A stretch of DNA of 64,000 nucleotides, from NCBI RefSeq assembly GCF_003026285.1, contig NZ_PYOD01000002.1, forward strand, positions 558,001 to 622,000, written 5' to 3'. Numbering within the stretch: the stretch's first letter is position 1; each line of letters opens with the position of its first letter. A program made the translations under genes and the position numbers. Shown one piece after another: positions 29,065-39,547 of the stretch. The notes under the pieces are model-generated. The model ran no database searches and was not told the DNA's origin. It was given only the letters and a program-made list of their open reading frames with translations. Origin of the DNA: Photobacterium profundum. GTDB taxonomy: Bacteria > Pseudomonadota > Gammaproteobacteria > Enterobacterales > Vibrionaceae.

Positions 29065-29150
29065 TTTCGTAGTCAATGTTTTATACACATTAAAACAGGG
29101 GTATCTGTAAACTCACAGAGTCGCTGTACATATTTTTTTACTTTATAAAT

Positions 29151-29215
29151 GGGGTTGTTGCAAAAAGTTCAGATCAAACATGGGAGCTACAGTGAGCTCC
29201 CTGCATGATCAAATA
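29151..29215. repeat. Hairpin with IS-end-like flank downstream of the chemoreceptor
   Basis: GGGGTTGTTGCAAAAAG (29151-29167) resembles transposon tips seen elsewhere in the window. It is followed by GGGAGCT-ACAGTG-AGCTCCC (29182-29201), itself flanked by GATCA and TGATC. It may be a terminator for the chemoreceptor gene or a transposon remnant. Confidence 0.35.
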
Positions 29216-29251
29216 TTGACTCGCTGAACCACTTATTTATCGAAAAGTGGT

Positions 29252-31159
29252 TTACTGTAATTTGAATTTATCAACAACAGATTTTAACTGACTGTTTGCA
29301 GCAGCCAGATTGATGGTCTCATTAGTTGTCATTTCTCCATTAGAAGATAACTCCCCTACGATTTCACGAATAGCTGCCATGTTACGAGTTATTTCACCCG
29401 CAACAGAGCTTTGCTCTTCGGCTGCGGTAGCAATGTGGGTATTGAGATCATTGATGTGCGTAACTGAGTTAGCAATAGTATCAAGGTCATTTTCTACCAA
29501 AGATGTACTTTCTGCTGTTTTCTCGCATGTTGATTTAGTCGCTTTCATTGCAGAAATTGCAGAGCTTGAACCGCTACGTAGTTTATTTAACTTTTGTTCA
29601 ATTTCAGCTGTACTCGTCTGCGTTCTAGCGGCCAATGCCCTTACTTCATCAGCGACAACGGCAAATCCTCTGCCTTGCTCTCCGGCTCGGGCTGCTTCTA
29701 TGGCAGCATTTAACGCAAGCAAGTTTGTTTGATCGGCGATTTCACCTATCACATTCAGCACATTGGTGATCTCCAAGGTATCTTTTTCAATTTCAGCAAT
29801 ACTGATAGATGTATCTTCGACGTTCTGCACAAGTTGAGATACCGTAGTTGTAGCACTGATTACAACATTTTTAGAGTCTGTAACTTGCGAATTGGTTCTA
29901 TGAGTAAATTGGGAGGCTTCAGCGGCATTACTCGCGACATCATTCGCAGTGACGCTCATCTCCTCAATAGCAGTAACAATTTGCTCCGTCTCGGTTGCAT
30001 GAGCAGTTAATACGTTGTTGTTAGCGTCTGCTTGGTTTTTAAGCTGGTCAACGCTTCGAGAAATGTGATCAGAAGACTGCGAGACTTCTAGCATCAAGGA
30101 TTGCAGATTCTCGATAAATGTATTAACGCCTTCTGAAATTTGGCCCAAATCGTCACGACTGGTAACTGGCAGTCGTCGGGTGAGATCACCGTTTCCTTTT
30201 GATAGATCAAGTACCACATCTTTAAGTGTAAGTATTGGGCGGTATAGCTGATTTAATACAACAATGACAATCAGGAGTGCAATGATAAGAATAACAGCAG
30301 ATGTTGATAATGCTTTGATTAATGCAACTTCAACATCGGCATAAACCACCGATTTATCAACGCCAACGTAAAGATACCATTTACTTCCGTCAACCAGTGG
30401 AATATCTGAAAAATAAGCACGCTTATCAGCTCCTGACCACTGATAATCAGCCGCACCAGAGCCTAAGGCTGCCATCTGCTGCTCTAATTTTGGAATACCA
30501 AAATAGCTCCCCAGTTCATCACTGGGATCTGTCGATGCCAGTTGAGAAAATTCTTCACTTAAGATTAAAATTACCGCACCAGGAAAATCAACGTTATTAA
30601 TTGCGTCATTAAGACTTTTCAATGAAATATCACCGACCACGACACCCTCACTGTTAACTGGGGTCGCAATGCTCACCATCAAATCTCCAGTTGTGTCATC
30701 GGTATAGATATCGGTCAGTATGGTTTTATTTTTTGCCCGTGCTTGCTGGTACCAATCACGGGTACGTGGATCATAATCAATAACATCAAAGACACCATTG
30801 TTACCACCGGAATCACCGAAAGCACGGCCATCACTGTAGCCAACGGTAAAGCTGGAATATCCACCCGCTTCGGTGACCAACTTTGCAACCTCAACATATT
30901 CGCTATTTGAGTGATTAGTTCGGAAAAAAGCTTTGCTTGAGCTGAGTGCATCAACTTTTGTCTGCATCGATAATTCGACTTCACGTTTTGCACTTTTTAC
31001 AATCAATTGCGATTTTTCTTCAATCGATGCAATTTTATCGTTTTTAAAATTGTTATAAGACAGCCAATTGGTGACCAACAGTGCCGCTGATACCAGTAAA
31101 GCAACAGTAAATATAATGCGTTGCTTAAAACCAACACGTCGAAATGAGAGGTCTTTCAT
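29252..31159 (-). CDS. Methyl-accepting chemotaxis protein with dCache sensor
   Basis: About 635 residues: transmembrane helix 1 ([18 protein letters not shown]), a periplasmic dCache domain with [11 protein letters not shown], transmembrane helix 2 ([21 protein letters not shown]), HAMP, and a cytoplasmic signalling hairpin whose tip reads [20 protein letters not shown]. dCache domains often bind amino acids or carboxylates, but the ligand cannot be read. The ATG at 31159 (MKDLSFRR) has AAGGCAG upstream; a longer frame to 31237 is less likely. Confidence 0.92.
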   Translation of the reverse strand: MKDLSFRRVGFKQRIIFTVALLVSAALLVTNWLSYNNFKNDKIASIEEKSQLIVKSAKREVELSMQTKVDALSSSKAFFRTNHSNSEYVEVAKLVTEAGGYSSFTVGYSDGRAFGDSGGNNGVFDVIDYDPRTRDWYQQARAKNKTILTDIYTDDTTGDLMVSIATPVNSEGVVVGDISLKSLNDAINNVDFPGAVILILSEEFSQLASTDPSDELGSYFGIPKLEQQMAALGSGAADYQWSGADKRAYFSDIPLVDGSKWYLYVGVDKSVVYADVEVALIKALSTSAVILIIALLIVIVVLNQLYRPILTLKDVVLDLSKGNGDLTRRLPVTSRDDLGQISEGVNTFIENLQSLMLEVSQSSDHISRSVDQLKNQADANNNVLTAHATETEQIVTAIEEMSVTANDVASNAAEASQFTHRTNSQVTDSKNVVISATTTVSQLVQNVEDTSISIAEIEKDTLEITNVLNVIGEIADQTNLLALNAAIEAARAGEQGRGFAVVADEVRALAARTQTSTAEIEQKLNKLRSGSSSAISAMKATKSTCEKTAESTSLVENDLDTIANSVTHINDLNTHIATAAEEQSSVAGEITRNMAAIREIVGELSSNGEMTTNETINLAAANSQLKSVVDKFKLQ

Positions 31160-31313
31160 ATCTGCCTTCTTAGCTACTACTATAATAAATATATGATTTA
31201 TCGGACGGATGAAGATTTTAATCTTAAATCGATGCACTGTAGAGAGCTGAGATTATCCATGCTCTATAGGGTTGAAATAGAAGTCGAATATTATGATAAG
31301 TGCTTTTTTGGGC

Positions 31314-31341
31314 AACCCTGACGGCACAGGGTTATTTTTAT
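31314..31341 (+). terminator. Orphan plus-strand terminator hairpin
   Basis: AACCCTG (31314-31320) and CAGGGTT (31327-31333) pair around ACGGCA, followed by ATTTTTATC. No plus-strand gene ends here, so it may mark a short untranslated RNA or protect the downstream region. Confidence 0.4.
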
Positions 31342-31793
31342 CTATTTATACAATAAATTAGTCACAATAATTATTGGCTGAAATAAGATAAAATCAGATA
31401 GACTGTGAAAACATAAACAGTCTTATTGCATACAAAACTACATACGTTTGCATTCAAGTATTTATTATATTGTTGTGTTTTGTGATGTTCGACCGATTTG
31501 ATAGTCATTGGAGACATGAAAAAATACCGTGATGTCTCTCGCAAAGGTTTAGTCGCAAATTTATACAAACGTATAAACGTACTGATTTTCAAGTTTACTG
31601 GTTAGATCTGCATTCTCTTATTAATAACAACAAGCCCTTATAGCTAGACTTATGTAAGCCCCCACACAATTACACACCTTCCAAACTATTAATTCCGTTT
31701 TTACGTACAAGAAAATCCTCCTGCCACGCCACAATACGCTTTGTAGTGTCGCTTGAACATACATAGCGATCCCCATTCCGACTCATTTATCAG
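31342..31793. other. Intergenic region upstream of the sulfatase gene
   Basis: AT-rich DNA containing only shadow-like frames; a 73-codon minus-strand frame at 31371-31592 has no ribosome site or recognisable product. The right end is the leader of the sulfatase gene. Confidence 0.4.
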
Positions 31794-31802
31794 GAGGTCA
31801 CC

Positions 31803-33368
31803 TTGGTAAACATATTAAAAAAATCCATTGTTGCAGCAACATTGGCAACATGTGGTATTACATCGGCTTATGCTGCTGAACAACCCAATATTTTAGTCAT
31901 CTTTGGTGATGATATCGGTTACAGCAACCTATCAACTTACAACCAAGGCATGTTGGGATATCAAACACCAAATATCGACAGTATTGCCAACCAAGGCGGT
32001 AAGTTCACATCTTACTATGCACAACAATCATGTACTGCTGGTCGCTCTGCATTTATTACAGGTCAAATGCCTATCCGTACAGGCCTAACCAAAGTAGGGC
32101 TTCCAGGTGCTGATCAAGGTTTACAACCTGAAGACATTACCATGGCACAAGTGCTACGCGATATGGGGTATGCAACAGGTCAATTTGGTAAAAATCACCT
32201 TGGTGACAAAGAGTACATGTTGCCAACCAATAACGGATTTGATGAGTTCTTAGGAAACCTTTACCACTTAAATGCTGAAGAAGAACCAGAGAACCCTGAC
32301 TACCCTCAAGATCCCGCATTCCGTGAGAAATTTGGTCCTAGAGGTGTTATTAAATCTTTCGCTGATGGTCGAATGGAAGACACAGGCCCATTAACCCGTA
32401 AGCGTATGGAAACCATTGATGACGAAACGCTTGGCGCCGCAATGGATTTCATGGAACGTCAGGTCAAAGCCGATAAACCTTTCTTTACTTGGTACAACAC
32501 CACACGCATGCACGTAAATACACATGTGAAAAATAGTAATTTAGGTCGTACCGGTCTTGGTTTCTATGCAGATGCAATGGTAGAGCATGATGATCAAATC
32601 GGAGAAATTTTAAAGAAAGTTGATGACCTTGGTATCGCGGATAACACCATTGTGGTCTATACCACCGATAACGGACCAATGAATGCAACATGGCCTGACG
32701 CATCGTTTGGTCCATTCCGAGGCGAGAAGAATACCGGATGGGAAGGCGGGTTCCGAGTACCAGCACTGATCAAATGGCCGGGTCATATCAAGCCGGGATC
32801 CTTGTATAACCAAATGTTTGCTGGTGAAGATTGGTTCCCAACTTTAGTTTCAATGGCGGGTAAGAACGATATCAAAGAGCAGCTGCTAACAAGCTATACT
32901 GCAAGCAATGGACGTACTTATAAAAACCACCTTGATGGCTATAACCAACAAGATTATTTAACCAATAAAACAGATGAAAGTGCACGTGAGGAGTTCTTCT
33001 ATTGGTCTGATGATGGTGATTTGTTGGCTTTACGCGATGGACGATGGAAGATGCATTTCAAAATCCAAGAAAATGAAGGTTGGGATGTATGGACGCGTGA
33101 ATTCACTAACTTACGTATTCCACTGATCTTTGATCTTGAGGTTGATCCTTACGAAAAAGGTGATCAAGGCTTTGGCTATGATCGTTGGATGTTTGATCGT
33201 GTATTCCGTTTAGTACCAGCACAAGCAAAAGTCGCTAAAATGCTAAAATCATTTAAAGAATTTCCACCACGTCAAGAAGTGGCCAGTTTCTCTATCGATA
33301 AAATAATGGAAGAAACAATGAATGCCTCTAAGGCTGCTGAAAAAGCAGGTTTAGTGCAAAACAATTAA
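31803..33368 (+). CDS. Arylsulfatase-type sulfatase, exported
   Basis: The 521-residue protein has a signal peptide (KKSIVAATLATCGITSAYAA) and the sulfatase fold: metal site FGDDIGYSN, the formylglycine signature CTAGRSAFITG and TTDNGPM. The signature is the cysteine type (C-x-A-x-R), so it needs FGE or an anSME maturase, and none is seen in the window. The start is TTG at 31803: AGGAGGT at 31792-31798 is 5 bp before it and there is no nearby ATG. It probably cleaves sulfate esters in the periplasm. An AraC regulator follows 125 bp downstream. Confidence 0.92.
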   Translation: MVNILKKSIVAATLATCGITSAYAAEQPNILVIFGDDIGYSNLSTYNQGMLGYQTPNIDSIANQGGKFTSYYAQQSCTAGRSAFITGQMPIRTGLTKVGLPGADQGLQPEDITMAQVLRDMGYATGQFGKNHLGDKEYMLPTNNGFDEFLGNLYHLNAEEEPENPDYPQDPAFREKFGPRGVIKSFADGRMEDTGPLTRKRMETIDDETLGAAMDFMERQVKADKPFFTWYNTTRMHVNTHVKNSNLGRTGLGFYADAMVEHDDQIGEILKKVDDLGIADNTIVVYTTDNGPMNATWPDASFGPFRGEKNTGWEGGFRVPALIKWPGHIKPGSLYNQMFAGEDWFPTLVSMAGKNDIKEQLLTSYTASNGRTYKNHLDGYNQQDYLTNKTDESAREEFFYWSDDGDLLALRDGRWKMHFKIQENEGWDVWTREFTNLRIPLIFDLEVDPYEKGDQGFGYDRWMFDRVFRLVPAQAKVAKMLKSFKEFPPRQEVASFSIDKIMEETMNASKAAEKAGLVQNN

Positions 33369-33446
33369 AAGCTAGTTTAGTGACAAACAACGAATAGCAT
33401 ACGAGTAAACTAAGATAATAATTACCTTATTATTCGTTATATAATT

Positions 33447-33469
33447 GGGAGTGAAAGCTCCCTTTTTTT
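33447..33469 (+). terminator. Terminator of the sulfatase gene
   Basis: GGGAG (33447-33451) and CTCCC (33458-33462) pair around TGAAAG, with a TTTTTTT tail. Confidence 0.75.
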
Positions 33470-33493
33470 ACGTTCATCAATAGAGTAAATAGT

Positions 33494-34450
33494 GTGCTTA
33501 CATTTAAAAAGTTTGATGACTTCAGGCAAACATTAATGCGCAACCTTAATGCCGATGTTTACCTTGGTCGTTGCCATAAAAATACCACCGTAAACAGCCT
33601 TACAGCACCTATATATCAATTCGATGAATTACAACGAATGCCTGTAACATTTTATCTTGCCTCTTCACCTGACCAAATTTATGGATTTGCACACAGCTTT
33701 AATATTGTACCTAACGTCAGCGCAGCAGAAGATAAATCCGCTTTACTAATGTTTCCGCTCGAAGCTGGCAGTTTTATCTTTAATGGTGTCACGTTAAATG
33801 CAAACCAGATGGGGCTTGTTACTTCACATTCAGGCTCAGCTTATTGTTTTCAGGTTCCGCCAGACACCCGCTGGATGATGATTCGATTTGAAACAACCTC
33901 AAGACATCTGAACTTAATTAGCGCATCGATGATGCCCATCGAAGTAAAAGAAAACCAACTAAATAAAATTCGCTTAATCGCACATAGTATTCTCGATGAC
34001 AGTGATTCTAATAAAGGCTACATTGAGGAAAAGAAACCCGGATTAGAAATTGTTTTACAGCTACTGAAAGAACTTGAAAGTACCGCTCCACCACTACGCC
34101 CGCAACAAAACCAAGGTCGTAGCCGATTACCGAGAAAGCATATTCTTCCTTTCGCGATAAAAGCACTGAAAAATTTCACGCAGAACACGGGGTCAATAAA
34201 TTCCATTGCCTCCACACTTGGAGTTTCAACACGCACATTAAATAATATGTTTTATGAAAGAGTTGGCTTAGCACCTAAGCAATACGCGATGTTAATTAAA
34301 CTTTATGCATTACGGGATATTCTTCTTAATAAAGAATCGTACTCAATTACTGATGCTGCCTTGGCATTGAATATAACTGACTTAGGTCGCTTTTCTGCAC
34401 GTTATAAATCGTTATTTGGCGAATACCCATCGGATACACTAAAACGCTAA
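33494..34450 (+). CDS. AraC-family transcriptional regulator
   Basis: 318 residues; the C-terminal 100 form a double helix-turn-helix of AraC type (INSIASTLGVSTRTLNNMFYERVG and ITDAALALNITDLGRFSARYKSLFGEYPS). The N-terminal 200 residues resemble an AraC-binding-like cupin region without a known ligand. The start is a GTG at 33494. It probably controls the preceding sulfatase gene, though no operator could be identified. Confidence 0.88.
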   Translation: MLTFKKFDDFRQTLMRNLNADVYLGRCHKNTTVNSLTAPIYQFDELQRMPVTFYLASSPDQIYGFAHSFNIVPNVSAAEDKSALLMFPLEAGSFIFNGVTLNANQMGLVTSHSGSAYCFQVPPDTRWMMIRFETTSRHLNLISASMMPIEVKENQLNKIRLIAHSILDDSDSNKGYIEEKKPGLEIVLQLLKELESTAPPLRPQQNQGRSRLPRKHILPFAIKALKNFTQNTGSINSIASTLGVSTRTLNNMFYERVGLAPKQYAMLIKLYALRDILLNKESYSITDAALALNITDLGRFSARYKSLFGEYPSDTLKR

Positions 34451-34507
34451 TTTACGAAACAAGCAGTTATAAATATCCAAGTATTCCAACAGTAATACTA
34501 CTTACAT

Positions 34508-34897
34508 TTACACTGTAATTTCAACTCGGTTGCCTTCGGGATCCAATATTACACTTTCGTAATAACCATCCCCCGTCCATCGTGGACCGTCTAGAACTTC
34601 GTAACCATCGGCGATAAATATCTCTGTTATCTGATTCACTTTTTCTTCAGAACCCACAGAAAATGCCATATGTGCGAGTCCTGTAAATTGGACGTAAGGA
34701 TCTGATGGTAATATTTGAAATGACGCCATACTCATCAGCTCAATACGCGCCCCCTCAGGAAGAGTCAAAAAGTAGGAAGAGAATTTCTTCGCTTTATTTT
34801 CATATTTACCGCTACTTTTAGCACCAAAGTAGTGTTGATAAAATGAACTCATATTTTCAAGGCTATTACACCAAATCGCAACATGCTCAATTTTCAT
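34508..34897 (-). CDS. VOC/glyoxalase-superfamily protein
   Basis: 129 residues with the vicinal oxygen chelate beta-alpha-beta pattern: KIEHVAIWCNSLENMSSFYQHYFGA at the start, AHMAFSV at the middle and DPEGNRVEI at the end. The ligand positions H, H and E are present. Substrate is unknown. AAGGAGT precedes the ATG, which overlaps the stop of the small upstream gene in an ATGA junction. Confidence 0.85.
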   Translation of the reverse strand: MKIEHVAIWCNSLENMSSFYQHYFGAKSSGKYENKAKKFSSYFLTLPEGARIELMSMASFQILPSDPYVQFTGLAHMAFSVGSEEKVNQITEIFIADGYEVLDGPRWTGDGYYESVILDPEGNRVEITV

Positions 34898-35073
34898 TTT
34901 GACTCCTTTTTACCCTGTGTATCCCAATCATAAAGTGATAATAGTGACGACATATAAACAATTGCCTCTTCCTCTATCATATTTCGAGTAGCAACCAATC
35001 GAGCTCGATAATGTTCAGCTAAAACTGTGTTGCCAGCTCTCTGCTGAATGATTCTTTTAATAACGTCTAACAT
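34894..35073 (-). CDS. Small hypothetical protein coupled to the VOC gene
   Basis: A helical soluble protein of about 59 residues (MLDVIKRIIQQRAG to KKESK), possibly 70 or 78 residues if it starts at 35106 or 35130. I prefer 35073 because AGAGGT lies at the right distance. Translation is coupled to the VOC gene by ATGA overlap. No domain is recognised. Confidence 0.55.
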   Translation of the reverse strand: MLDVIKRIIQQRAGNTVLAEHYRARLVATRNMIEEEAIVYMSSLLSLYDWDTQGKKESK

Positions 35074-35239
35074 AACCACGACCTCTGCTGCGTTAACAGA
35101 TTTCATTATCAACCCAAATAGGGAACACATAAACAGAGAATAAAAACCGATTTACTTCCTGTTTTTAGCCATATTTCACGTAATCTATACCGCCACAAGG
35201 CATTAATGGCTAAAATGAGGAACCAAAAAATATAAACTG

Positions 35240-37000
35240 GTGCTCATTTTGTCTAAGTCTAAGAGTAAACTGATCCTCTACTATCTACGTATAGCCAAAT
35301 TTGGGGTAAGAAAAGAAATTCTCATCACTCTGCATGACGTAGCGGAAGCCATGTTTACCAGTACCAGACATAGCCGCACCCTATTAAAGGAAATGCAAAG
35401 TGTTGGGTGGCTAGAGTGGGCTCCGAAGGTTGGTCGAAACCAGCGATCCATGCTTCACCTGAAATACAGACCGGATGAGTTGACGGCGGATCTCGCCAAA
35501 ATGATGATCTCTGAAGGAAAATATGAAAAAGCTTTAGCACTTATCGACAATGACCAAACGCTATTTGGACAGCTACTACAAAATACCTCTGGCGCAACCC
35601 GACGTGAAGGGCAGCTGCATGTTCAGCTAACCTATCGTCGTCCCTTTTCACAACTACTGCCTCATATTCCACAGAGGAACAGTGAGCGCTTTCTGCTACG
35701 CCAAATATATTGCTGCCTAACCAAATGCGACGAGAATGGTATTGTCACTCCTCAGTTAGCACATCACTGGACTTATAATGAAGAGCGATACCACTGGCGC
35801 TTCTATTTACGCCCACAATTATCATTTCATGACGGCAGTGTAATTAGCGCAAAAGTGATAGCCGAATTATTTACCCAATTAAAAGATTGGCCGGGATACC
35901 AGAAAGAACTGGCACACATGGAAAGTACTTCTGTCATTAACCCTCACTGTGTGGAATTTCAGCTAAACCAGCCAGATCCAGGGTTTGCAGGGCTAATTGC
36001 AGATACAAGGTACTCAATTCAGCCAGTTTCACAGCTCTTTACCCCAACAGTGATTGTGGGTAGTGGCGCATTTCAAGTTCAAGAACACTCAGATAAACGA
36101 TTACAGCTACAAGCATTCGATAACTATTACGGATGCCGTGCGCTCACCGATACTGTCACCGTCTGGCAGGTATCGCCACAAAAAGACGATTCATTTTGTA
36201 CAACGACACTGCAAGCGGATATCGCACAAGATAAACGTTCTGTTTGCTCGCACTACCTCTCTATCAACGGAGAGAACATAGAAGCTGACAATGGCCAGCA
36301 GACCAGAATCGAAGACGGTTGCTTGCTTATGCTATTCAACCATCAGGCTGATCTTCCAATATTGCAACGTAAGTATCTGAGTCAGATTCTGACTACAGAA
36401 GAGATAATGGCGTATTTAATCAATGCAAAGAATCAGATAGAAGCAATCCCTGCGCACAACTTATTACCAACCTGGATAAAACCCTTTGGAATACCAATAA
36501 CACAACAGCCATTGCCAGAAAAACTAACCATTGCAGTGTTTAAACATCAAGCTCTGATGGATTGCTCTGAAGCTATAAAAGAAATACTGAATCACGCCGG
36601 TGTTAAATGCCAGATCAACCTCTATTCCTTTGGCGATTTTCACGATAAAGCTGGCGCAAATCGCCTTAACGAAGATCTTATTCTGACGAGCTTAAACTTA
36701 GACGATAATCGCCCTACCTCTGCATTTCGCTGGTTGTTATCCAACCCAGTTCTACATCAGAGCCTAACGCCTGAAAACAGTAAATGGTTAAGTAAAGAGT
36801 TAATCAATATCCGACATAAAAGCCCTTTAACAGAATACCTACGTGAGTTGGAACCTATTGCTACCGCGATGATCAGCGAGAACTGGTTATTACCATTATT
36901 TCACCACAGGCAGACTCTGCATTTTGAAGGAATACTAAAAGGGGTATCCATTACAGCTTGGGGTTGGCCATCAATTCAAGAAATTTGGTCGGAAGATTAA
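35240..37000 (+). CDS. SgrR-family transcriptional regulator (wHTH plus SBP-like domain)
   Basis: The 586 residues start with an SgrR-type winged helix (about 1-100, VAEAMFTSTRHSRTLLKEMQSVGWLEW) and continue with a domain like family 5 solute-binding proteins (about 160-580, YRRPFSQLLPHIPQRNSE, WRFYLRPQLSFHDGSVI). There is no signal peptide, so it is a cytoplasmic regulator. Escherichia coli SgrR activates sgrS under phosphosugar stress; no SgrS-like RNA is evident beside this gene, so it may be a paralogue. The GTG start at 35240 is uncertain because GAGGAA lies unusually far upstream. Confidence 0.82.
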   Translation: MLILSKSKSKLILYYLRIAKFGVRKEILITLHDVAEAMFTSTRHSRTLLKEMQSVGWLEWAPKVGRNQRSMLHLKYRPDELTADLAKMMISEGKYEKALALIDNDQTLFGQLLQNTSGATRREGQLHVQLTYRRPFSQLLPHIPQRNSERFLLRQIYCCLTKCDENGIVTPQLAHHWTYNEERYHWRFYLRPQLSFHDGSVISAKVIAELFTQLKDWPGYQKELAHMESTSVINPHCVEFQLNQPDPGFAGLIADTRYSIQPVSQLFTPTVIVGSGAFQVQEHSDKRLQLQAFDNYYGCRALTDTVTVWQVSPQKDDSFCTTTLQADIAQDKRSVCSHYLSINGENIEADNGQQTRIEDGCLLMLFNHQADLPILQRKYLSQILTTEEIMAYLINAKNQIEAIPAHNLLPTWIKPFGIPITQQPLPEKLTIAVFKHQALMDCSEAIKEILNHAGVKCQINLYSFGDFHDKAGANRLNEDLILTSLNLDDNRPTSAFRWLLSNPVLHQSLTPENSKWLSKELINIRHKSPLTEYLRELEPIATAMISENWLLPLFHHRQTLHFEGILKGVSITAWGWPSIQEIWSED

Positions 37001-37009
37001 AGTATAGAA

Positions 37010-37036
37010 AATAGTGGGAAGGCAGAGCCCACTATT
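37010..37036. terminator. Hairpin between SgrR-like and enoyl-CoA isomerase genes
   Basis: AATAGTGGG (37010-37018) and CCCACTATT (37028-37036) form a perfect 9-bp stem between convergent genes. Confidence 0.6.
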
Positions 37037-37103
37037 CATATTTGGTATTAGCAACCAATCCGATAAACGGGCGACCTCTGCCGCTCCTGTATCGAGGGGC
37101 TAT

Positions 37104-37949
37104 TTAAAGTAAACGTGCCCATAGTGGTCTTAATGACCATAACGTGAAGAACAGAGCAGACGGAGCATATTTCTTTTTGCGCCAAAAAAAACGTGACTGT
37201 TCTTTTAAAAAATCAGCGCCTAAAAATGAATCTGCAAGCTGTTCAGATTCACGTGAATTAGTCACTTTGAGCTCTTCTAAAGGGCTTCCTGCTAAAAATT
37301 GACGCGATTCATTATTTGCAACCCAATCTTGAGCAATGCGCTCAGCTTCTTCCATAAGCTGATGCTGAGGGACAACTTTTTGAACTAACCCAACGTCTAA
37401 TGCTTCTTTGGCATTGGGTTTCCAACCTTCACTGCCTAACATACGCTGTGCATTCTTTTCACCCAATAATCGAGGAAAATGAAAACTAGAGCACCCCTCA
37501 GGGGTTATACCTAGAGCCGAAAAGGGAGTTGAAAAAGTTGCATTGTCTGATGCAATAATGCTATTTGCTAAAGTGGCAGATGTAACACTGGCACCTATTG
37601 CTGGGCCATTAACGGCAATAAGTAACGGCTTGTTACAGTTAAGAAAAATATCGAATAGCCTCAGGTTATTTTTTACGATCAAATTATGCAGCTTTTTCGG
37701 GGGCATAACTTTAAGTGACCCGCCTAAATTGACACCCGCAGAGTAGTATTTACCGGTACCCGATAAAATGATCGCTTTAACGGCATCGTTGGTATCTGCA
37801 ACTAAAAACACTTCGCTAAGAGCATCCATCATTTCCATCGTCCACCCATTGAGTTTCTTGGGGCAATTCATGGTAATGGTAAGCACATTATCTTTGATAT
37901 TAGTCAGTAGATGACTTGCTGCAACGCTTGAGAGTGTGAGGTTATTCAT
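37104..37949 (-). CDS. Enoyl-CoA hydratase/isomerase family protein, delta3-delta2 isomerase-like
   Basis: 281 residues of the crotonase fold with oxyanion motifs YYSAGVNLGG and NGPAIGASVT and the segment LGITPEGCSS, whose glutamate is the catalytic base of delta3,delta2-enoyl-CoA isomerases (ECI2 type). The second hydratase glutamate is not evident, so isomerase is more likely than hydratase. It would help degrade unsaturated fatty acids. It stands alone. Confidence 0.85.
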   Translation of the reverse strand: MNNLTLSSVAASHLLTNIKDNVLTITMNCPKKLNGWTMEMMDALSEVFLVADTNDAVKAIILSGTGKYYSAGVNLGGSLKVMPPKKLHNLIVKNNLRLFDIFLNCNKPLLIAVNGPAIGASVTSATLANSIIASDNATFSTPFSALGITPEGCSSFHFPRLLGEKNAQRMLGSEGWKPNAKEALDVGLVQKVVPQHQLMEEAERIAQDWVANNESRQFLAGSPLEELKVTNSRESEQLADSFLGADFLKEQSRFFWRKKKYAPSALFFTLWSLRPLWARLL

Positions 37950-38276
37950 GATGATGCTACTTCCTGTAAAATATCCCTTAAATTTAATGCAACTCTAGCC
38001 CATATAATACGACCTTATATAAGGTGACATCATATTTTTTGAATAAGAAACACTTCAAAAATAAAGTGTACTAATTTGCTATGAGTATTAGCTCTAATCA
38101 ACTATAGGACAAATCTGATTTAAGTGATCATCCTAAGTCACTTATGGGCATCAATATCTGCGGCTTTTATTTCAGAACTATAAAATGCCATGTAAAAAAC
38201 TATATGCCATCTACCCTGAACATAATTATTTACCCGCAAAAGTAGTTTTTTTTGACTTGATTATTGAAACTCACTC
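37950..38276. other. Intergenic region without a recognisable gene
   Basis: AT-rich DNA that includes the promoter side of the isomerase gene. A 7-bp inverted repeat (TAAGTGA/TCACTTA at 38121-38144) is the only structure noticed. Confidence 0.4.
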
Positions 38277-38309
38277 CACTCTCCCCTATTTGAGTATTTG
38301 GGGAGAGTG
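38277..38309 (-). terminator. Terminator-like hairpin downstream of the second chemoreceptor
   Basis: CACTCTCCCC (38277-38286) and GGGGAGAGTG (38300-38309) form a perfect 10-bp stem with a 13-nt loop, 60 bp past the stop. The minus-strand T-run is poor. Confidence 0.5.
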
Positions 38310-38368
38310 TTATATCGTGCTATGAGTTCTTTGCTTAGAAATACACACGATTATCGCGTCTAAGAATT

Positions 38369-39547
38369 TTAACTTGTTTTAAATAACCCCAGTTGTCCTA
38401 CGATGTTGTCTGTAACTTCACTAAGGTAGTACCCTTGTTGTTCAAGTTCAGCACAATCATTAGCATTTGAGCTAGAAAGCGTTTTTAATGCTTCAATCTC
38501 TTTACTGATATCTCTAACCAGCTTGTGAACATAAAGAATATCAACACTATCACTTTCACTGTCTTGACCAATAAGCGGGAGGATTTCATTAATATTTTCG
38601 CAGGCCGCTTCGAGCCCTGATTGGCTGGTTGTCGTGTAGTGAGACAATGATGTTATCGCTACAGACTGAGTTTTCATCTGTTCACCAGCGTCAAGAACCG
38701 CTTCAGATATCCCCGTTATTATCTGATTGATATCATCTAAACTTTCCTGAGTAGATTTCGCTAAGTTTCTCACTTCATCCGCCACTACAGCAAAACCTCT
38801 TCCATATTCTCCCGCTCTGGCAGCTTCTATCGCGGCGTTTAAAGCCAAAAGGTTCGTCTGATCAGCCAGGTTATTGATGACCGATACTACTTTTTCAATA
38901 GATTGTGTTTGCTTCGATAATTGGTGAAATTTGCTCTGAAGTGAGTCATTGTTTTGGATGTAAGTACCTATCTCTTTTACCATCACTCCCATTGTACTGT
39001 TTGAGGTAAGTAAATCATCTCGGGTCTGTTCAACTTTTGAGCGCGTTTCTTCTGCTTTGGACTGAAGAGTTATCGATGTCTGATCCAAAGTCTCAACTTG
39101 ATTTGTTATAAAGTGGACTCGATTGTCTTGTTCCTGAATCCTTACTGAAATGTTTTGAGTTTTAAGCTTAAGTAAATCGGAGATTTCATCAGAGGTATTG
39201 GCCTGTTGTTGTATATCTACCAGCGCACATTTCACATTTTCTCTGAAGGTATTAATAACATTGAGTACATTACCCATTTCTTTGTTGTACTTACTGTTTA
39301 TTTCGCAAGGCACAGAAAGATCTTTTCTTTCGAAATTCTTCATATAATTTGTGACATTTTCCAGAGAATCGACGCCCCAAAATTTTTCATCAATATCATG
39401 GGTAATCAAAGAAACAACAACAACATATTGAATGATTTGTGAAAATAACACATCAGTAAAAAATGTAGCATTTACCAAAAGTGCAATCGCACCTAACCAG
39501 TGAATGAACCTCATTCGAATAAAAAGTGAACGCATATACTGTCCCAT
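38369..39547 (-). CDS. Methyl-accepting chemotaxis protein without a periplasmic sensor
   Basis: The 392 residues open with two closely spaced hydrophobic helices (about 12-30 and 33-50) and almost no loop, followed by coiled coil and a signalling hairpin with the tip [26 protein letters not shown]. With no Cache domain, it may sense membrane state or an internal signal. There is no clear HAMP domain and no CheR pentapeptide tail. Confidence 0.88.
   Translation of the reverse strand: MGQYMRSLFIRMRFIHWLGAIALLVNATFFTDVLFSQIIQYVVVVSLITHDIDEKFWGVDSLENVTNYMKNFERKDLSVPCEINSKYNKEMGNVLNVINTFRENVKCALVDIQQQANTSDEISDLLKLKTQNISVRIQEQDNRVHFITNQVETLDQTSITLQSKAEETRSKVEQTRDDLLTSNSTMGVMVKEIGTYIQNNDSLQSKFHQLSKQTQSIEKVVSVINNLADQTNLLALNAAIEAARAGEYGRGFAVVADEVRNLAKSTQESLDDINQIITGISEAVLDAGEQMKTQSVAITSLSHYTTTSQSGLEAACENINEILPLIGQDSESDSVDILYVHKLVRDISKEIEALKTLSSSNANDCAELEQQGYYLSEVTDNIVGQLGLFKTS

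Noticed and set aside
31371-31592. 73-codon minus-strand frame upstream of the sulfatase gene
   Set aside because: No ribosome site and no domain; composition fits chance opening of AT-rich DNA.
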